Assembly: GCA_934692625.1 (NCBI GenBank) | Contig: CAKUUC010000013.1 | Span: forward strand, 1-64,000 | From: an uncultured Candidatus Melainabacteria bacterium | Lineage (GTDB): Bacteria; Cyanobacteriota; Vampirovibrionia; Gastranaerophilales; Gastranaerophilaceae | DNA: 64,000 bases | Direction of reading: 5' to 3' | Shown: positions 26,482 through 34,345 of the stretch, one piece after another | How positions within the stretch are numbered: the first letter of the stretch is position 1 | Layout: each line of letters starts with the position of its first letter | Translations under genes and position numbers: made by a program | Notes under the pieces: model-generated | The model's database searches: none | The model's input: the letters and a program-made list of their open reading frames with translations, nothing else | What the model was told of the DNA's origin: nothing

Positions 26482-26705
26482 TTTTACTCCTTTAAATTCC
26501 AACAAAAAATACTTTGCTTATTGTTACTAACAATAAATTAACACAAACAAGTATTCCCAGTATAATTAACAAATTTTTCATAACTTTTCCCAAGGTAATG
26601 ATATTATAATATGTGGTTTGTATTTTTCAAATCCTCTTTTTAATTGAGTTTTGTAAAAATTTTTGAAATAATGCAAAAAATTTTTTTACGAGTTTTAAAT
26701 AGAAT

Positions 26706-27620
26706 ATGCAAACTAATTTTTCTATTAATAACTATCAACAAAACTATTCTTCTTATAATCAATCCTTCGGGGCAAAAGGTAAGCCGTTGGATTTGAAATA
26801 TATTTATAATAATCGTTCTAGATTATTGCCTGACAGGGTGAAAGAAATTGTGAAAAATTTGATTTCGGAAGGTGAGGATAAAGGCGTTTCGCTATTAGAT
26901 ATTCATAAAACGATTTATGAACCAATCTTGTCGTGTAAAACATTGGGCGAAGTAAAAGAGTTATATCCTGAGTTTAGAGATGTTTTGCCAATGGCTCAAA
27001 TGCGCCACGGTGGCGGTAAGACAATTATGAGTGAAAATTTCGGACTCAAGATGTTGCAAGAGTATTGGGGAAATTTGAAATCTAAAGATGAAATTGCGCA
27101 GATGTTTGGGCTAAAAAATCGTTCATCATTAGGTGTTATGCTCAAAAAAATAAATTTTGTCGGTGTTGATACAAATTACAAAAGATTGTTAGAAGCATCT
27201 GATGAAGTTGGTAATCGTCAAATAGCACAAAAAACAAGGGATTGGAATGCGAATAATCCTGAAAAAAGAAGAGAATTAAACAAGCACGCTGCGCAAGGTT
27301 GTAAAACTGTCGAATATAGGGCAGCACAGGCGCAGCGTATTATAGAGTACGACAAGATTCACCCTGAACGCCGTCAAAAAATTAGCGAACATTCAACAAG
27401 AATGTGGAATTTATGTCCTGAGGTTCGTGTTGCTATGTCTGATTATGATAGACAGCAAGAAGCTTTCTTTGGTATTGTATTAGGTAAGCGAGCAAGAAAA
27501 GAACCTCTAACGCAGGATGAACGCCGTATGGTAAGCATTTTTTATAAAAGATTTTGGAATGCTCATCCCGAATTGAAAAAAAATTTGTCCGTAGCAAATA
27601 GAAAAGCAAAAGAAGAATAA
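26706..27620 (+). CDS. hypothetical protein with three 'NPE-R' repeats and N-terminal QSFGAKG motif
   Basis: 304 residues. N-terminus is Asn/Gln/Tyr-rich with YNQSFGAKG at about 17-25. About 105-140 contains DEIAQMFGLKNRSSLGVMLKKI, which looks like a helix-turn-helix. The C-terminal half has three related units: WNANNPEKRRELNKHA, YDKIHPERRQKISEHSTRMWN and FWNAHPELKKNLSVANRKA. These resemble the short DNA-contacting repeats seen in some nuclease-associated proteins, but no nuclease motif is visible. Probably DNA-binding. No Shine-Dalgarno; a TTAAAT hexamer ends 5 bases before the ATG. Confidence 0.6.
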   Translation: MQTNFSINNYQQNYSSYNQSFGAKGKPLDLKYIYNNRSRLLPDRVKEIVKNLISEGEDKGVSLLDIHKTIYEPILSCKTLGEVKELYPEFRDVLPMAQMRHGGGKTIMSENFGLKMLQEYWGNLKSKDEIAQMFGLKNRSSLGVMLKKINFVGVDTNYKRLLEASDEVGNRQIAQKTRDWNANNPEKRRELNKHAAQGCKTVEYRAAQAQRIIEYDKIHPERRQKISEHSTRMWNLCPEVRVAMSDYDRQQEAFFGIVLGKRARKEPLTQDERRMVSIFYKRFWNAHPELKKNLSVANRKAKEE

Positions 27621-27780
27621 AATTTATTATTATAAAATGATTATGTGTTCAAGTTTGATTGAGTAATATTGAGAAATCTTAACATTTCTTATAATAAGAT
27701 AAAATGGCTGTCGCTTTTATTTTATAATATGTTTAACGGTTTTTCTAAAAATCGTATAGAAGAGAATTGTGGGAGATAAA

Positions 27781-29592
27781 ATGAAAGATTTTCCTATAGA
27801 TATAGTTTATTTATGGTGTAACTCCAATGATGCGACTTGGCGTGCAAAAAAAAATCAAGAATTAAAAAAGTATAATAAACCTCTTGATAATGATGCGACT
27901 AATGAGTGCAGATTTATAAATAATGATGAATTGATTTATTCACTTCGTTCTTTGGAAAAATATGCGCCTTGGATAAATAATATTTTTATTGTTACAGATA
28001 ATCAAATCCCATTACAAATTGATACTACAAATCCCAAAATTCATATAATTGACCATACTCAGATTTTACCGGAAAGTGCTTTGCCAACATTCAATGCTAC
28101 TGCAATAGAAACTGCATTGAATAAAATCCCTAACTTGTCAGAGCATTTTTTATTCGCTAATGACGATATGTTTTTCGGACGTCCGGTGTCTAAAAGTTTT
28201 TTCTATAATGATGACGGGGTTCCAATTTTTAGATTTAATAAACGTAGAATTTTAAATAAACCTTATCGTCATTTATATGGCAATATGGTATCTTCCGCTT
28301 ATTCTTTGGTAAAGAAAAATATTGGTAAAAGTTTTCCTTATTTTCCTCATCACAACATTGATGCTTATAGAAAATCTGATATTGATGAGTGCGTAGAATT
28401 TTTCAAAGATGGTTTTGTCAAAACTGCTAATCAAAAATTTAGGGAAAAAGATTGTATTCAACGTTCGATTTATGAATATTATGCGATTTCAAAAAATCGT
28501 GGAGCGTATAGAGTTGTAGATAATTTAAAAGAAAAAGCAAAAGTGCTAACAACAGGTGAAGGTTTAGATTCTTTGCAAATATCATTGTCACAAAGAAAGT
28601 TGGCAATGTTAGATAAATATAATCCTGCTTTATTTTGTATAAATGATAGTCAAAAAACTACAGATAATGATAGACTTGCTATGCGTTTATATTTAGAAAA
28701 GAAATTTCCTTATGCATCAAGTTTTGAAAAAAAATCAGATAAGACATTTGATGTCCGTGTTTGTTATCACAAAGATTTTGAAAAGTTGGAAAACAGTATT
28801 TTGAAACCGATTTGGGTAGGTGCAAAGTTATCTGATGCAAATCTGAGTATTCAACGTGATGATGATGGGGATAATATTTCAGAGAAAAATCCATATTATT
28901 GCGAACTTACTGCACTTTATTGGCTATGGAAGAACTCAAATGCCGATTATAAAGGTTTAGTGCATTACAGAAGATTTTTTGATTTTGGAAGAGGTAATGT
29001 CAGATGGATTGATAAAATTCCGTCAAATTATACTGAAAAATTCTGTATGACAGAATCTAACATATCATATTTATTAGGAAATTATGATATTATTCTTCCT
29101 ATGAAACGTTTTTCTCAATATAAAACGAATTATGAACAATATAAGAAAAAGCACGTCATTTCTGATTTAGATAGAGTGTTAGAAATTATCAAAAACAAAT
29201 ATCCGCAAATGTCTGAAATTGCTGAAAATACAATGAAAAAAACAAATATAATGTATTTATACAATATGTTTGTGACAAAGCAAAGGATTTTTGATGAATA
29301 TTCTGAGTGGTTATTTGATATTCTTGGCACTTTGGAATTAGAAATTCAATCAGATGTTGAAACGAGAGCGGATTATCAAAAACGAGTTTACGGGTTTATT
29401 GCGGAACGATTGTTTACGATTTACGTTGAATATATGAAATCTAAAGGCTTGCGCTCAATTGAGTTGCCTGTAGTTTATTGTGAAACGAACAAAAAAAGAT
29501 TTGAAACTTTCCAATTTAGGACAACAATTTATTCTGTTTTAGTAAAATTAGGAATAAGAAATCCACGTTGGAATGAAAAATATGGTGTATAA
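27781..29592 (+). CDS. Stealth-type sugar-phosphotransferase fused to a DUF4422 glycosyltransferase-like domain
   Basis: 603 residues from ATG 27781 (GGGAG upstream; the GTG 4 codons earlier is less likely). The N-terminal half has Stealth regions: IDIVYLWCNSNDATW (CR1), FRFINNDELIYSLRSLEKYAPWINNIFIVTDNQIP-type CR2 sequence (about 40-80) and HFLFANDDMFFGRP (about 120). The C-terminal half (about 320-550) has VGAKLSDANLSI, YYCELTALYWLWKNSNADYKGLVHYRRFF and YDIILPMKR, the DUF4422 pattern. Likely builds a surface phospho-glycan. galE follows 24 bases later. Confidence 0.85.
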   Translation: MKDFPIDIVYLWCNSNDATWRAKKNQELKKYNKPLDNDATNECRFINNDELIYSLRSLEKYAPWINNIFIVTDNQIPLQIDTTNPKIHIIDHTQILPESALPTFNATAIETALNKIPNLSEHFLFANDDMFFGRPVSKSFFYNDDGVPIFRFNKRRILNKPYRHLYGNMVSSAYSLVKKNIGKSFPYFPHHNIDAYRKSDIDECVEFFKDGFVKTANQKFREKDCIQRSIYEYYAISKNRGAYRVVDNLKEKAKVLTTGEGLDSLQISLSQRKLAMLDKYNPALFCINDSQKTTDNDRLAMRLYLEKKFPYASSFEKKSDKTFDVRVCYHKDFEKLENSILKPIWVGAKLSDANLSIQRDDDGDNISEKNPYYCELTALYWLWKNSNADYKGLVHYRRFFDFGRGNVRWIDKIPSNYTEKFCMTESNISYLLGNYDIILPMKRFSQYKTNYEQYKKKHVISDLDRVLEIIKNKYPQMSEIAENTMKKTNIMYLYNMFVTKQRIFDEYSEWLFDILGTLELEIQSDVETRADYQKRVYGFIAERLFTIYVEYMKSKGLRSIELPVVYCETNKKRFETFQFRTTIYSVLVKLGIRNPRWNEKYGV

Positions 29593-29616
29593 TAAGTTAG
29601 AAGAGGAATATGTAAA

Positions 29617-30639
29617 ATGAATATTTTAGTTACCGGTGGTGCCGGATATATTGGAAGTCATAATGTAATTGCGTTGATTGAAGCGGGTTACAATGTAGTT
29701 ATTTTTGACAATCTCGAACTTGGACATATTGAAACTGTTAATACTTTGAAATCAATTTCTGCCAAAGGTTCTGTGATTGATTTTATCCAAGGTGATTTAT
29801 CTTCTGTTGATGATATCAAAAAAGTTTTTCAAAAACATTCAATTGATGCAATAATTCATTTTGCCGCTTATTCTCAAGTTGGAGAATCTGTTGGAAATCC
29901 GCAAAAATACTATTACAACAATGTGTATGGAACATTGAATTTGCTTAATGTCGCAATGCAATTTGATGTTAAAAAGATTGTATTTTCAAGCACAGCAGCA
30001 ACTTATGGCGAACCGGTTTATACACCAATAGATGAAAAACACCCGCAAGTACCTATCAATACTTATGGAAAAACAAAGTTAATGATTGAAAGTATTATGG
30101 ACGATTATGACAAAGCGTATGGACTAAAGTCTGTTCGTTTGAGATATTTCAATGTTGCCGGTGCTGATAGTTTGAATAGAGTTGGAGAATGGCATGACCC
30201 TGAAACTCATTTAATTCCTAATATTTTAAAATCAACTTTTGGTAGCGGTAAAACTTTCAAAATGTTTGGCACAGATTACGACACAAAAGACGGAACTTGT
30301 GTCAGAGATTATATAAACGTTGAAGATTTGGCAAAAGCGCATCTTTTGGCATTGAAATATTTGTTAAATGGTGGACAAACAAACTTCTTTAATCTTGGTA
30401 CAAATGAAGGTAATAGTGTAAAAGAAGTTTTTGATGCTTGTGAAAAAGTTACAGGTAAAAATATTCCGGTAGAAGTTCAAGAACGTAGAGCGGGCGATCC
30501 TGCAACACTTATTGCGGATAATAGAAAGGCAAAAGAAGTTTTGGGTTGGATTCCTGAAAAAACTCTTGAAGACAGTATCAAAACTGCTTATGCTTGGGAA
30601 GAAAAATTGACACAACGTTTATTGGCTCAGGTAAAATAA
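29617..30639 (+). CDS. galE: UDP-glucose 4-epimerase
   Basis: 340 residues, extended short-chain dehydrogenase. TGGAGYIGS (6-14) binds NAD. FSSTAATYGEP, catalytic YGKTK (Tyr/Lys pair, about 149-153), RYFNVAGAD and RDYINVEDLA are typical of GalE. Interconverts UDP-glucose and UDP-galactose for surface polysaccharide. Lies in the operon with the Stealth-DUF4422 protein and the ABC exporter; its stop codon overlaps the next start (TAATG). Confidence 0.95.
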   Translation: MNILVTGGAGYIGSHNVIALIEAGYNVVIFDNLELGHIETVNTLKSISAKGSVIDFIQGDLSSVDDIKKVFQKHSIDAIIHFAAYSQVGESVGNPQKYYYNNVYGTLNLLNVAMQFDVKKIVFSSTAATYGEPVYTPIDEKHPQVPINTYGKTKLMIESIMDDYDKAYGLKSVRLRYFNVAGADSLNRVGEWHDPETHLIPNILKSTFGSGKTFKMFGTDYDTKDGTCVRDYINVEDLAKAHLLALKYLLNGGQTNFFNLGTNEGNSVKEVFDACEKVTGKNIPVEVQERRAGDPATLIADNRKAKEVLGWIPEKTLEDSIKTAYAWEEKLTQRLLAQVK

Positions 30640-32432
30640 TGGAAATAAAACAAATATTCGGGAATATATTGCAGAAGTTTGACAAAGATGGCTTGATGAA
30701 GAATTATGCCAAAGTTTTTCCGTATTTTCAAAAATATTGGTTTAGAACGGTTTTGGCTTTAGGGTTGGCTATTCCTATCGGTTCGCTTGATGCGGTTGTT
30801 GCACTTTCTCTAAAACCTTATATGGATATTGTAATGGTTGATAAAACTGTTCATTCTCCTTGGTATATTCCGTTGCTTATCATTGCATTTACTTCAACTC
30901 AAGGCTTGTTGAATTACCTTTCAACTTATATGAACGCTTGGGTTGCTGGTAAGGTGACAAATGATTTTAAAATGACTTTGTACAACAAATTGATGCATAA
31001 AGATGCTGCATTCTTTGATTCAAGAACGTCAGGTGATATTATTCGTTGGTTTAATAACGATGTTAATACTGCTTGCGGGACATTATTGAATAACTTGAAA
31101 ACAGGTATTTCACGAGTATTTTCATCTGTTTCGTTGGTTTGTGTTTTGCTTTATAACTCTTGGATTTTGGCAATAATTGCAATTATTGTCTTGATTTGTG
31201 CAGTTGTTCCGCTAACCAAAATGCGTGCAATGATTAAAGCAATTGCTGATAAATCTGAATCTGCAGGTGGTAAAGTTATTACGGCTTATAATGAAGCTTT
31301 TGCAGGCAATAAAGTTGTTACTGCGTATAATTTGTATAATTATCAAAGCGAACATTTTAACAAAAATTTGAACACAGTTTTTGGTTTGAATATGAAAATT
31401 ACTCAAAAAACTGGTTGGCTATCTCCAATGATGCATATTGTCGTTTCATTTGGAATTGCTGCGGTTATCGGTTTAGGTAGTTATATGATTGTGAAAGGAC
31501 AAATTACAAGTGGTAATTTTGTTTCATTTATCACCGCTTTAATTATGCTTTATACTCCGATTAAACTTTTGGGCAACAATGCGAAAAATATGCAGAATGC
31601 TTTACTTGCTTTGGAAAGGGTAATCAAACAACTGGATGCTATTCCGAGAATTAAAAACAAACCGGATGCTAAAAAGTTAGATGGTTTGCATAGCAATATT
31701 GAATTTAAAGATGTCAAATTTGAATATAAAAAGAATAAACCGGTTTTGAAAAATATTAATTTTACAGTTCAAAAAGGCGAAACATTTGCACTTGTTGGAA
31801 ATTCCGGTGGTGGAAAAAGTACGATTGTGAATTTAATTCCGAGATTCTATGACGTAAAATCAGGTAGTATTTTGATTGACGGAGTTAATGTGAAAGATTT
31901 GACCTTGGAATCATTGAGAGATAATATTTCTGTCGTATTTCAGGATAATTTTTTGTTCTCAGGTACCATTCGAGAAAATATTATGCTAGGTAAACTTAAT
32001 GCAACAGAAGAAGAATTGAACGCTGCAATAAAAGAGTCTTACTTGGAAGATTTTATCAAAAGTTTGGACAAAGGGCTCGATACAAATATTGGAGAACGTG
32101 GCGTTCTACTTTCAGGTGGTCAAAAACAAAGAATCGGAATTGCTCGAGCATTTTTGAAAAATGCACCTATTTTGATTTTGGATGAAGCAACCAGTGCTTT
32201 GGATAATGAGGCTGAGAAAATTGTTCAACAGGCTATAGAGAACTTGATGAAGGATAGAACAGTTTTTGTAATTGCTCACAGATTGACGACAGTTCAAAAT
32301 GCGGATAGGATTGCGGTGATAAAAAATGGCGAATTGGTAGAACTTGGCAGCCATAATGAATTGATAAATATTGAGGGCGGAGTTTATCGCCACTTGTATG
32401 ATTCACAGTTTTCAAAAGTTGTTAGTATGTAA
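30639..32432 (+). CDS. MsbA-like lipid/polysaccharide ABC exporter (TMD-NBD fusion)
   Basis: 597 residues from ATG 30639, whose first base overlaps the galE stop. Six-helix transmembrane domain (about 30-330) and nucleotide-binding domain: Walker A VGNSGGGKST (about 387), Q-loop VVFQDNFLFSGT, signature LSGGQKQR (about 492), Walker B ILILDEATSALD (about 512) and H-loop AHRLTT. Belongs to the MsbA/heterodimeric-like exporter family. Context suggests flipping of a lipid A-like or glycan-linked lipid. It overlaps the convergent pilin gene by 11 bases. Confidence 0.9.
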   Translation: MEIKQIFGNILQKFDKDGLMKNYAKVFPYFQKYWFRTVLALGLAIPIGSLDAVVALSLKPYMDIVMVDKTVHSPWYIPLLIIAFTSTQGLLNYLSTYMNAWVAGKVTNDFKMTLYNKLMHKDAAFFDSRTSGDIIRWFNNDVNTACGTLLNNLKTGISRVFSSVSLVCVLLYNSWILAIIAIIVLICAVVPLTKMRAMIKAIADKSESAGGKVITAYNEAFAGNKVVTAYNLYNYQSEHFNKNLNTVFGLNMKITQKTGWLSPMMHIVVSFGIAAVIGLGSYMIVKGQITSGNFVSFITALIMLYTPIKLLGNNAKNMQNALLALERVIKQLDAIPRIKNKPDAKKLDGLHSNIEFKDVKFEYKKNKPVLKNINFTVQKGETFALVGNSGGGKSTIVNLIPRFYDVKSGSILIDGVNVKDLTLESLRDNISVVFQDNFLFSGTIRENIMLGKLNATEEELNAAIKESYLEDFIKSLDKGLDTNIGERGVLLSGGQKQRIGIARAFLKNAPILILDEATSALDNEAEKIVQQAIENLMKDRTVFVIAHRLTTVQNADRIAVIKNGELVELGSHNELINIEGGVYRHLYDSQFSKVVSM

Positions 32433-33096
32433 CTCTGAAAGGATAGTCTTTTGGAATTTTCCAATTGTTTGTTTGAATGAGTGCTGTACAAAAATATAAC
32501 CGAGAATTACTGTTAAAGCTATTACAACCGTATGTATTATTAGTTTTTAACTGTTCAATTTGTCCGTTCCATCCAAATTTAAAAGGTTCAAAACCCTTGC
32601 CATAGCTATGGGGATAAATGTTTGAAGATGTTGGCATAAAGATAAATGAGAATGCACATCGTCCTTGTCCGTTTTTGGGTAATTTTTTACACTTTTTGAC
32701 ATGGCCTGTGTAAAAGACGTAATCAGATTTGAGGAGCCAAGAAGAAGGAGTAAAACCACTACCATCTGGAAAGTAATAAATCCCATCATTTCCTTGCGTA
32801 ACCTTTAAATAAGGTTTAAGGTAAGTGTTGAACCATTTTATATTTTCTCCCGCTCCGGGGCGGAGTTCACCGTACCAATGCTCTTTTGCGCCGTAGTCTG
32901 TTTCTGCCATTGTTATTGCTTGAGCCATTGTTGTATAAAACCTTTTTAGTTTAATTTCAACAACATATTGACTATATTTTTGTATAAGCATAGGTATTGT
33001 CATTGCACTTATAATTCCAATAATACCTAATGTTATCAATACTTCTGCCAGAGTGAATGCATTTAAAAATTTGGTCGATTGTCTTTTTGTGAACAT
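32422..33096 (-). CDS. prepilin-type protein (divergent from XRE regulator)
   Basis: 224 residues. A 13-residue polar leader is followed by AFTLAEVLITLGIIGIISAM, the type IV prepilin cleavage/methylation region. The globular part is aromatic-rich with scattered cysteines (KKCKKLP, GRCAF, YGCNSF, YFCTAL). Likely a minor pilin or pseudopilin. TGAGGAAAA precedes the ATG. The gene faces a small XRE regulator across 104 bases that contain a perfect palindrome, the same arrangement as 40737/41569. Confidence 0.85.
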   Translation of the reverse strand: MFTKRQSTKFLNAFTLAEVLITLGIIGIISAMTIPMLIQKYSQYVVEIKLKRFYTTMAQAITMAETDYGAKEHWYGELRPGAGENIKWFNTYLKPYLKVTQGNDGIYYFPDGSGFTPSSWLLKSDYVFYTGHVKKCKKLPKNGQGRCAFSFIFMPTSSNIYPHSYGKGFEPFKFGWNGQIEQLKTNNTYGCNSFNSNSRLYFCTALIQTNNWKIPKDYPFRVTY

Positions 33097-33130
33097 TTTT
33101 CCTCAAAAAATAAGTGTTATAAATTATTAA

Positions 33131-33148
33131 TGAACATAAAAATGTTCA
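33131..33148. promoter_or_regulatory. 18-base perfect palindrome, candidate operator
   Basis: TGAACATAAAAATGTTCA lies midway between the divergent pilin and XRE genes. A further half-site TGTGAACATTTTT overlaps the start codon of the pilin gene (about 33088-33100). The position near the pilin gene's likely -35 suggests repression, probably by the adjacent XRE protein. Confidence 0.65.
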
Positions 33149-33200
33149 CAGATACATTATTGCACATTTTATAATTTTGTCAATCTAATAAAATAAAATT

Positions 33201-33419
33201 ATGAAAGACGATAGGTTATTGCAACTTGGACAAAAAATCCGATATGAGAGAATGAAGAATAGTTTAAGTCAGGAAGCGTTGGAGGAAATTTCTGGCGTTT
33301 CTCGTAGAACTATTAGCGAGATAGAACGAGGAAATGCCGATATTCGTTATACAAATTTGTGCCAAATTGCAGAAGGGTTAAAAATGACAGTTTCAGAGTT
33401 GTTGGATTTCAAATTGTAA
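33201..33419 (+). CDS. XRE-family transcriptional regulator, small
   Basis: 72 residues, a single helix-turn-helix: LGQKIRYERMKNSLSQEALEEISGVSRRTISEIERGNADIRYTNLCQIAEGLKM..LLDFKL. No other domain. No Shine-Dalgarno; TAAAAT-like sequence abuts the ATG. Probably autoregulates and controls the divergent prepilin gene through the palindrome at 33131-33148. The tmRNA gene begins about 80 bases downstream. Confidence 0.88.
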   Translation: MKDDRLLQLGQKIRYERMKNSLSQEALEEISGVSRRTISEIERGNADIRYTNLCQIAEGLKMTVSELLDFKL

Positions 33420-33441
33420 TTGAGATTTGGGAATGAACTAC

Positions 33442-33470
33442 TTGAAAAAATAAAGATAACTCGTTATAAT
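33442..33470 (+). promoter_or_regulatory. promoter of the tmRNA gene
   Basis: TTGAAA (33442-33447) and TATAAT (33465-33470) are separated by exactly 17 bases. Transcription would start near 33477, leaving a ~22-base leader to be removed before the mature 5' end at about 33499. Confidence 0.8.
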
Positions 33471-33498
33471 GAAAGAAATTGTACATTAACAACACCGT

Positions 33499-33900
33499 GG
33501 GGACGTTTTGGATTTGACAGGATGTTTGGTGAAAATAGATTGCGTGTCCGAGCGCTGTTCTCGGTTATCAACGAGCAAAACAAATTAAATGCTAAAAATA
33601 ATGTAATCGAAGCAGACTTCTCTAGAGCTTATGCTTTAGCAGCGTAGTCACTCGACGAATAGCTACTCATATAGCCCTGCTTGCCGGCTATTTGGGTCCA
33701 TTATGCAAGACGCAGTACAGTGATTGGCTGTAACTGTATCAAGATAACAGTCAGGGGTTTAGAGTTTCCCAAAAATAAAACCTAGGACTAATTTGTCAGG
33801 TTTTGATATTTCCCTGAATTAGTTGAGCGAATAAATATATACACACGTAGAGGTTTATTTTTGTCCATTTTGGACAGGGGTTCAACTCCCCTCGTCTCCA
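33499..33900 (+). ncRNA. ssrA: transfer-messenger RNA (tmRNA)
   Basis: The 5' end GGGGACG (33499) pairs with CGTCTCC (33893-33899) as the tRNA-like acceptor stem. The 5' side continues TTTTGGATTTGACAGG and the 3' side has GGACAGGGGTTCAACTCCCC, the T-arm. The resume codon GCT at 33591 starts the tag AKNNVIEADFSRAYALAA, ending at TAG 33645-33647 with the usual ALAA degron. CCA is not encoded after A33900. It rescues stalled ribosomes with SmpB. A 75-codon reading frame across the region is the tag ORF read from outside and is not a gene. Confidence 0.95.
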
Positions 33901-33957
33901 GTTTATTTAATCATTTGAAAATAAATTATTACAGGCAATTTATAATAAATAATAAAA

Positions 33958-34040
33958 TACAGGGTGATAGTTTACCAAGCTATCAGATGCCTTGTAGAAA
34001 GGCTACGGTTCTTATCTTTTTAGATGAGAGCCGTTTTTTA
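33958..34040 (+). ncRNA. candidate small structured RNA or tmRNA trailer
   Basis: Three consecutive hairpins: TGATAG/CTATCA, GCCTT/AAGGC, and a terminator stem ending in a T-run. AATAAAATACAGGG just upstream could contain a -10 element. The RNA may be an independent ~80-base transcript or the processed 3' trailer of tmRNA. GTTTACCA recalls SRP RNA, but the GGAAGGAAGCAGC core is absent. The rest of 33901-34198 holds only A/T-rich sequence and a promoter for the next small gene. Confidence 0.4.
34005..34040 (+). terminator. terminator downstream of tmRNA
   Basis: ACGGTTCTTATCT (34005-34017) pairs with AGATGAGAGCCGT (34022-34034), with one or two G-T or mismatched pairs, and is followed by TTTTTT. 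Confidence 0.85.
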
Positions 34041-34198
34041 ATATGATTAAAATCAAAAAGATTAAAAATAAAGTCAAATTGATATAGATATTAATTTTAG
34101 TGAATTTTTATAAAGAGATGTTATTAAACTCTGTTTTTTAATTTGTATAAGGTTTATAATAATCATGTGTTTATTATACAAATGAATATGAGGGCTTT

Positions 34199-34342
34199 AT
34201 GAAAGAGAACGGTTACATGGATTATACAGATTTTGAATTGACCGAAATTGCCAGAATTATCAAGGATATTTCGACAGATGACACTGCAGAGTTGAAATTA
34301 AAACTAGAAGAACAATACGATAAAAAATTTGTTTTTGACTAG
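34199..34342 (+). CDS. 47-residue acidic small protein
   Basis: Starts MKENGYMDYTDFELTEIARI and ends EEQYDKKFVFD. It has GAGGG 5 bases before the ATG and TATAAT about 40 bases upstream. Predicted all-helical, strongly acidic in the middle (STDDTAELKLKLEEQ). No family recognised. It converges with the metal ATPase gene, ending 3 bases from it. Coding character and ribosome site support a real small gene. Confidence 0.55.
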   Translation: MKENGYMDYTDFELTEIARIIKDISTDDTAELKLKLEEQYDKKFVFD

Positions 34343-34345
34343 GTT

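Noticed and set aside
33420..33647. 75-codon open frame after the XRE gene
   Set aside because: It is the reading frame of the tmRNA tag extended upstream; the tRNA-like ends and the ALAA tag show the region is an RNA gene.
33958..34003. SRP RNA (4.5S) because of GTTTACCA
   Set aside because: The conserved GGAAGGAAGCAGC apical part of SRP helix 8 is missing and the pairing differs.
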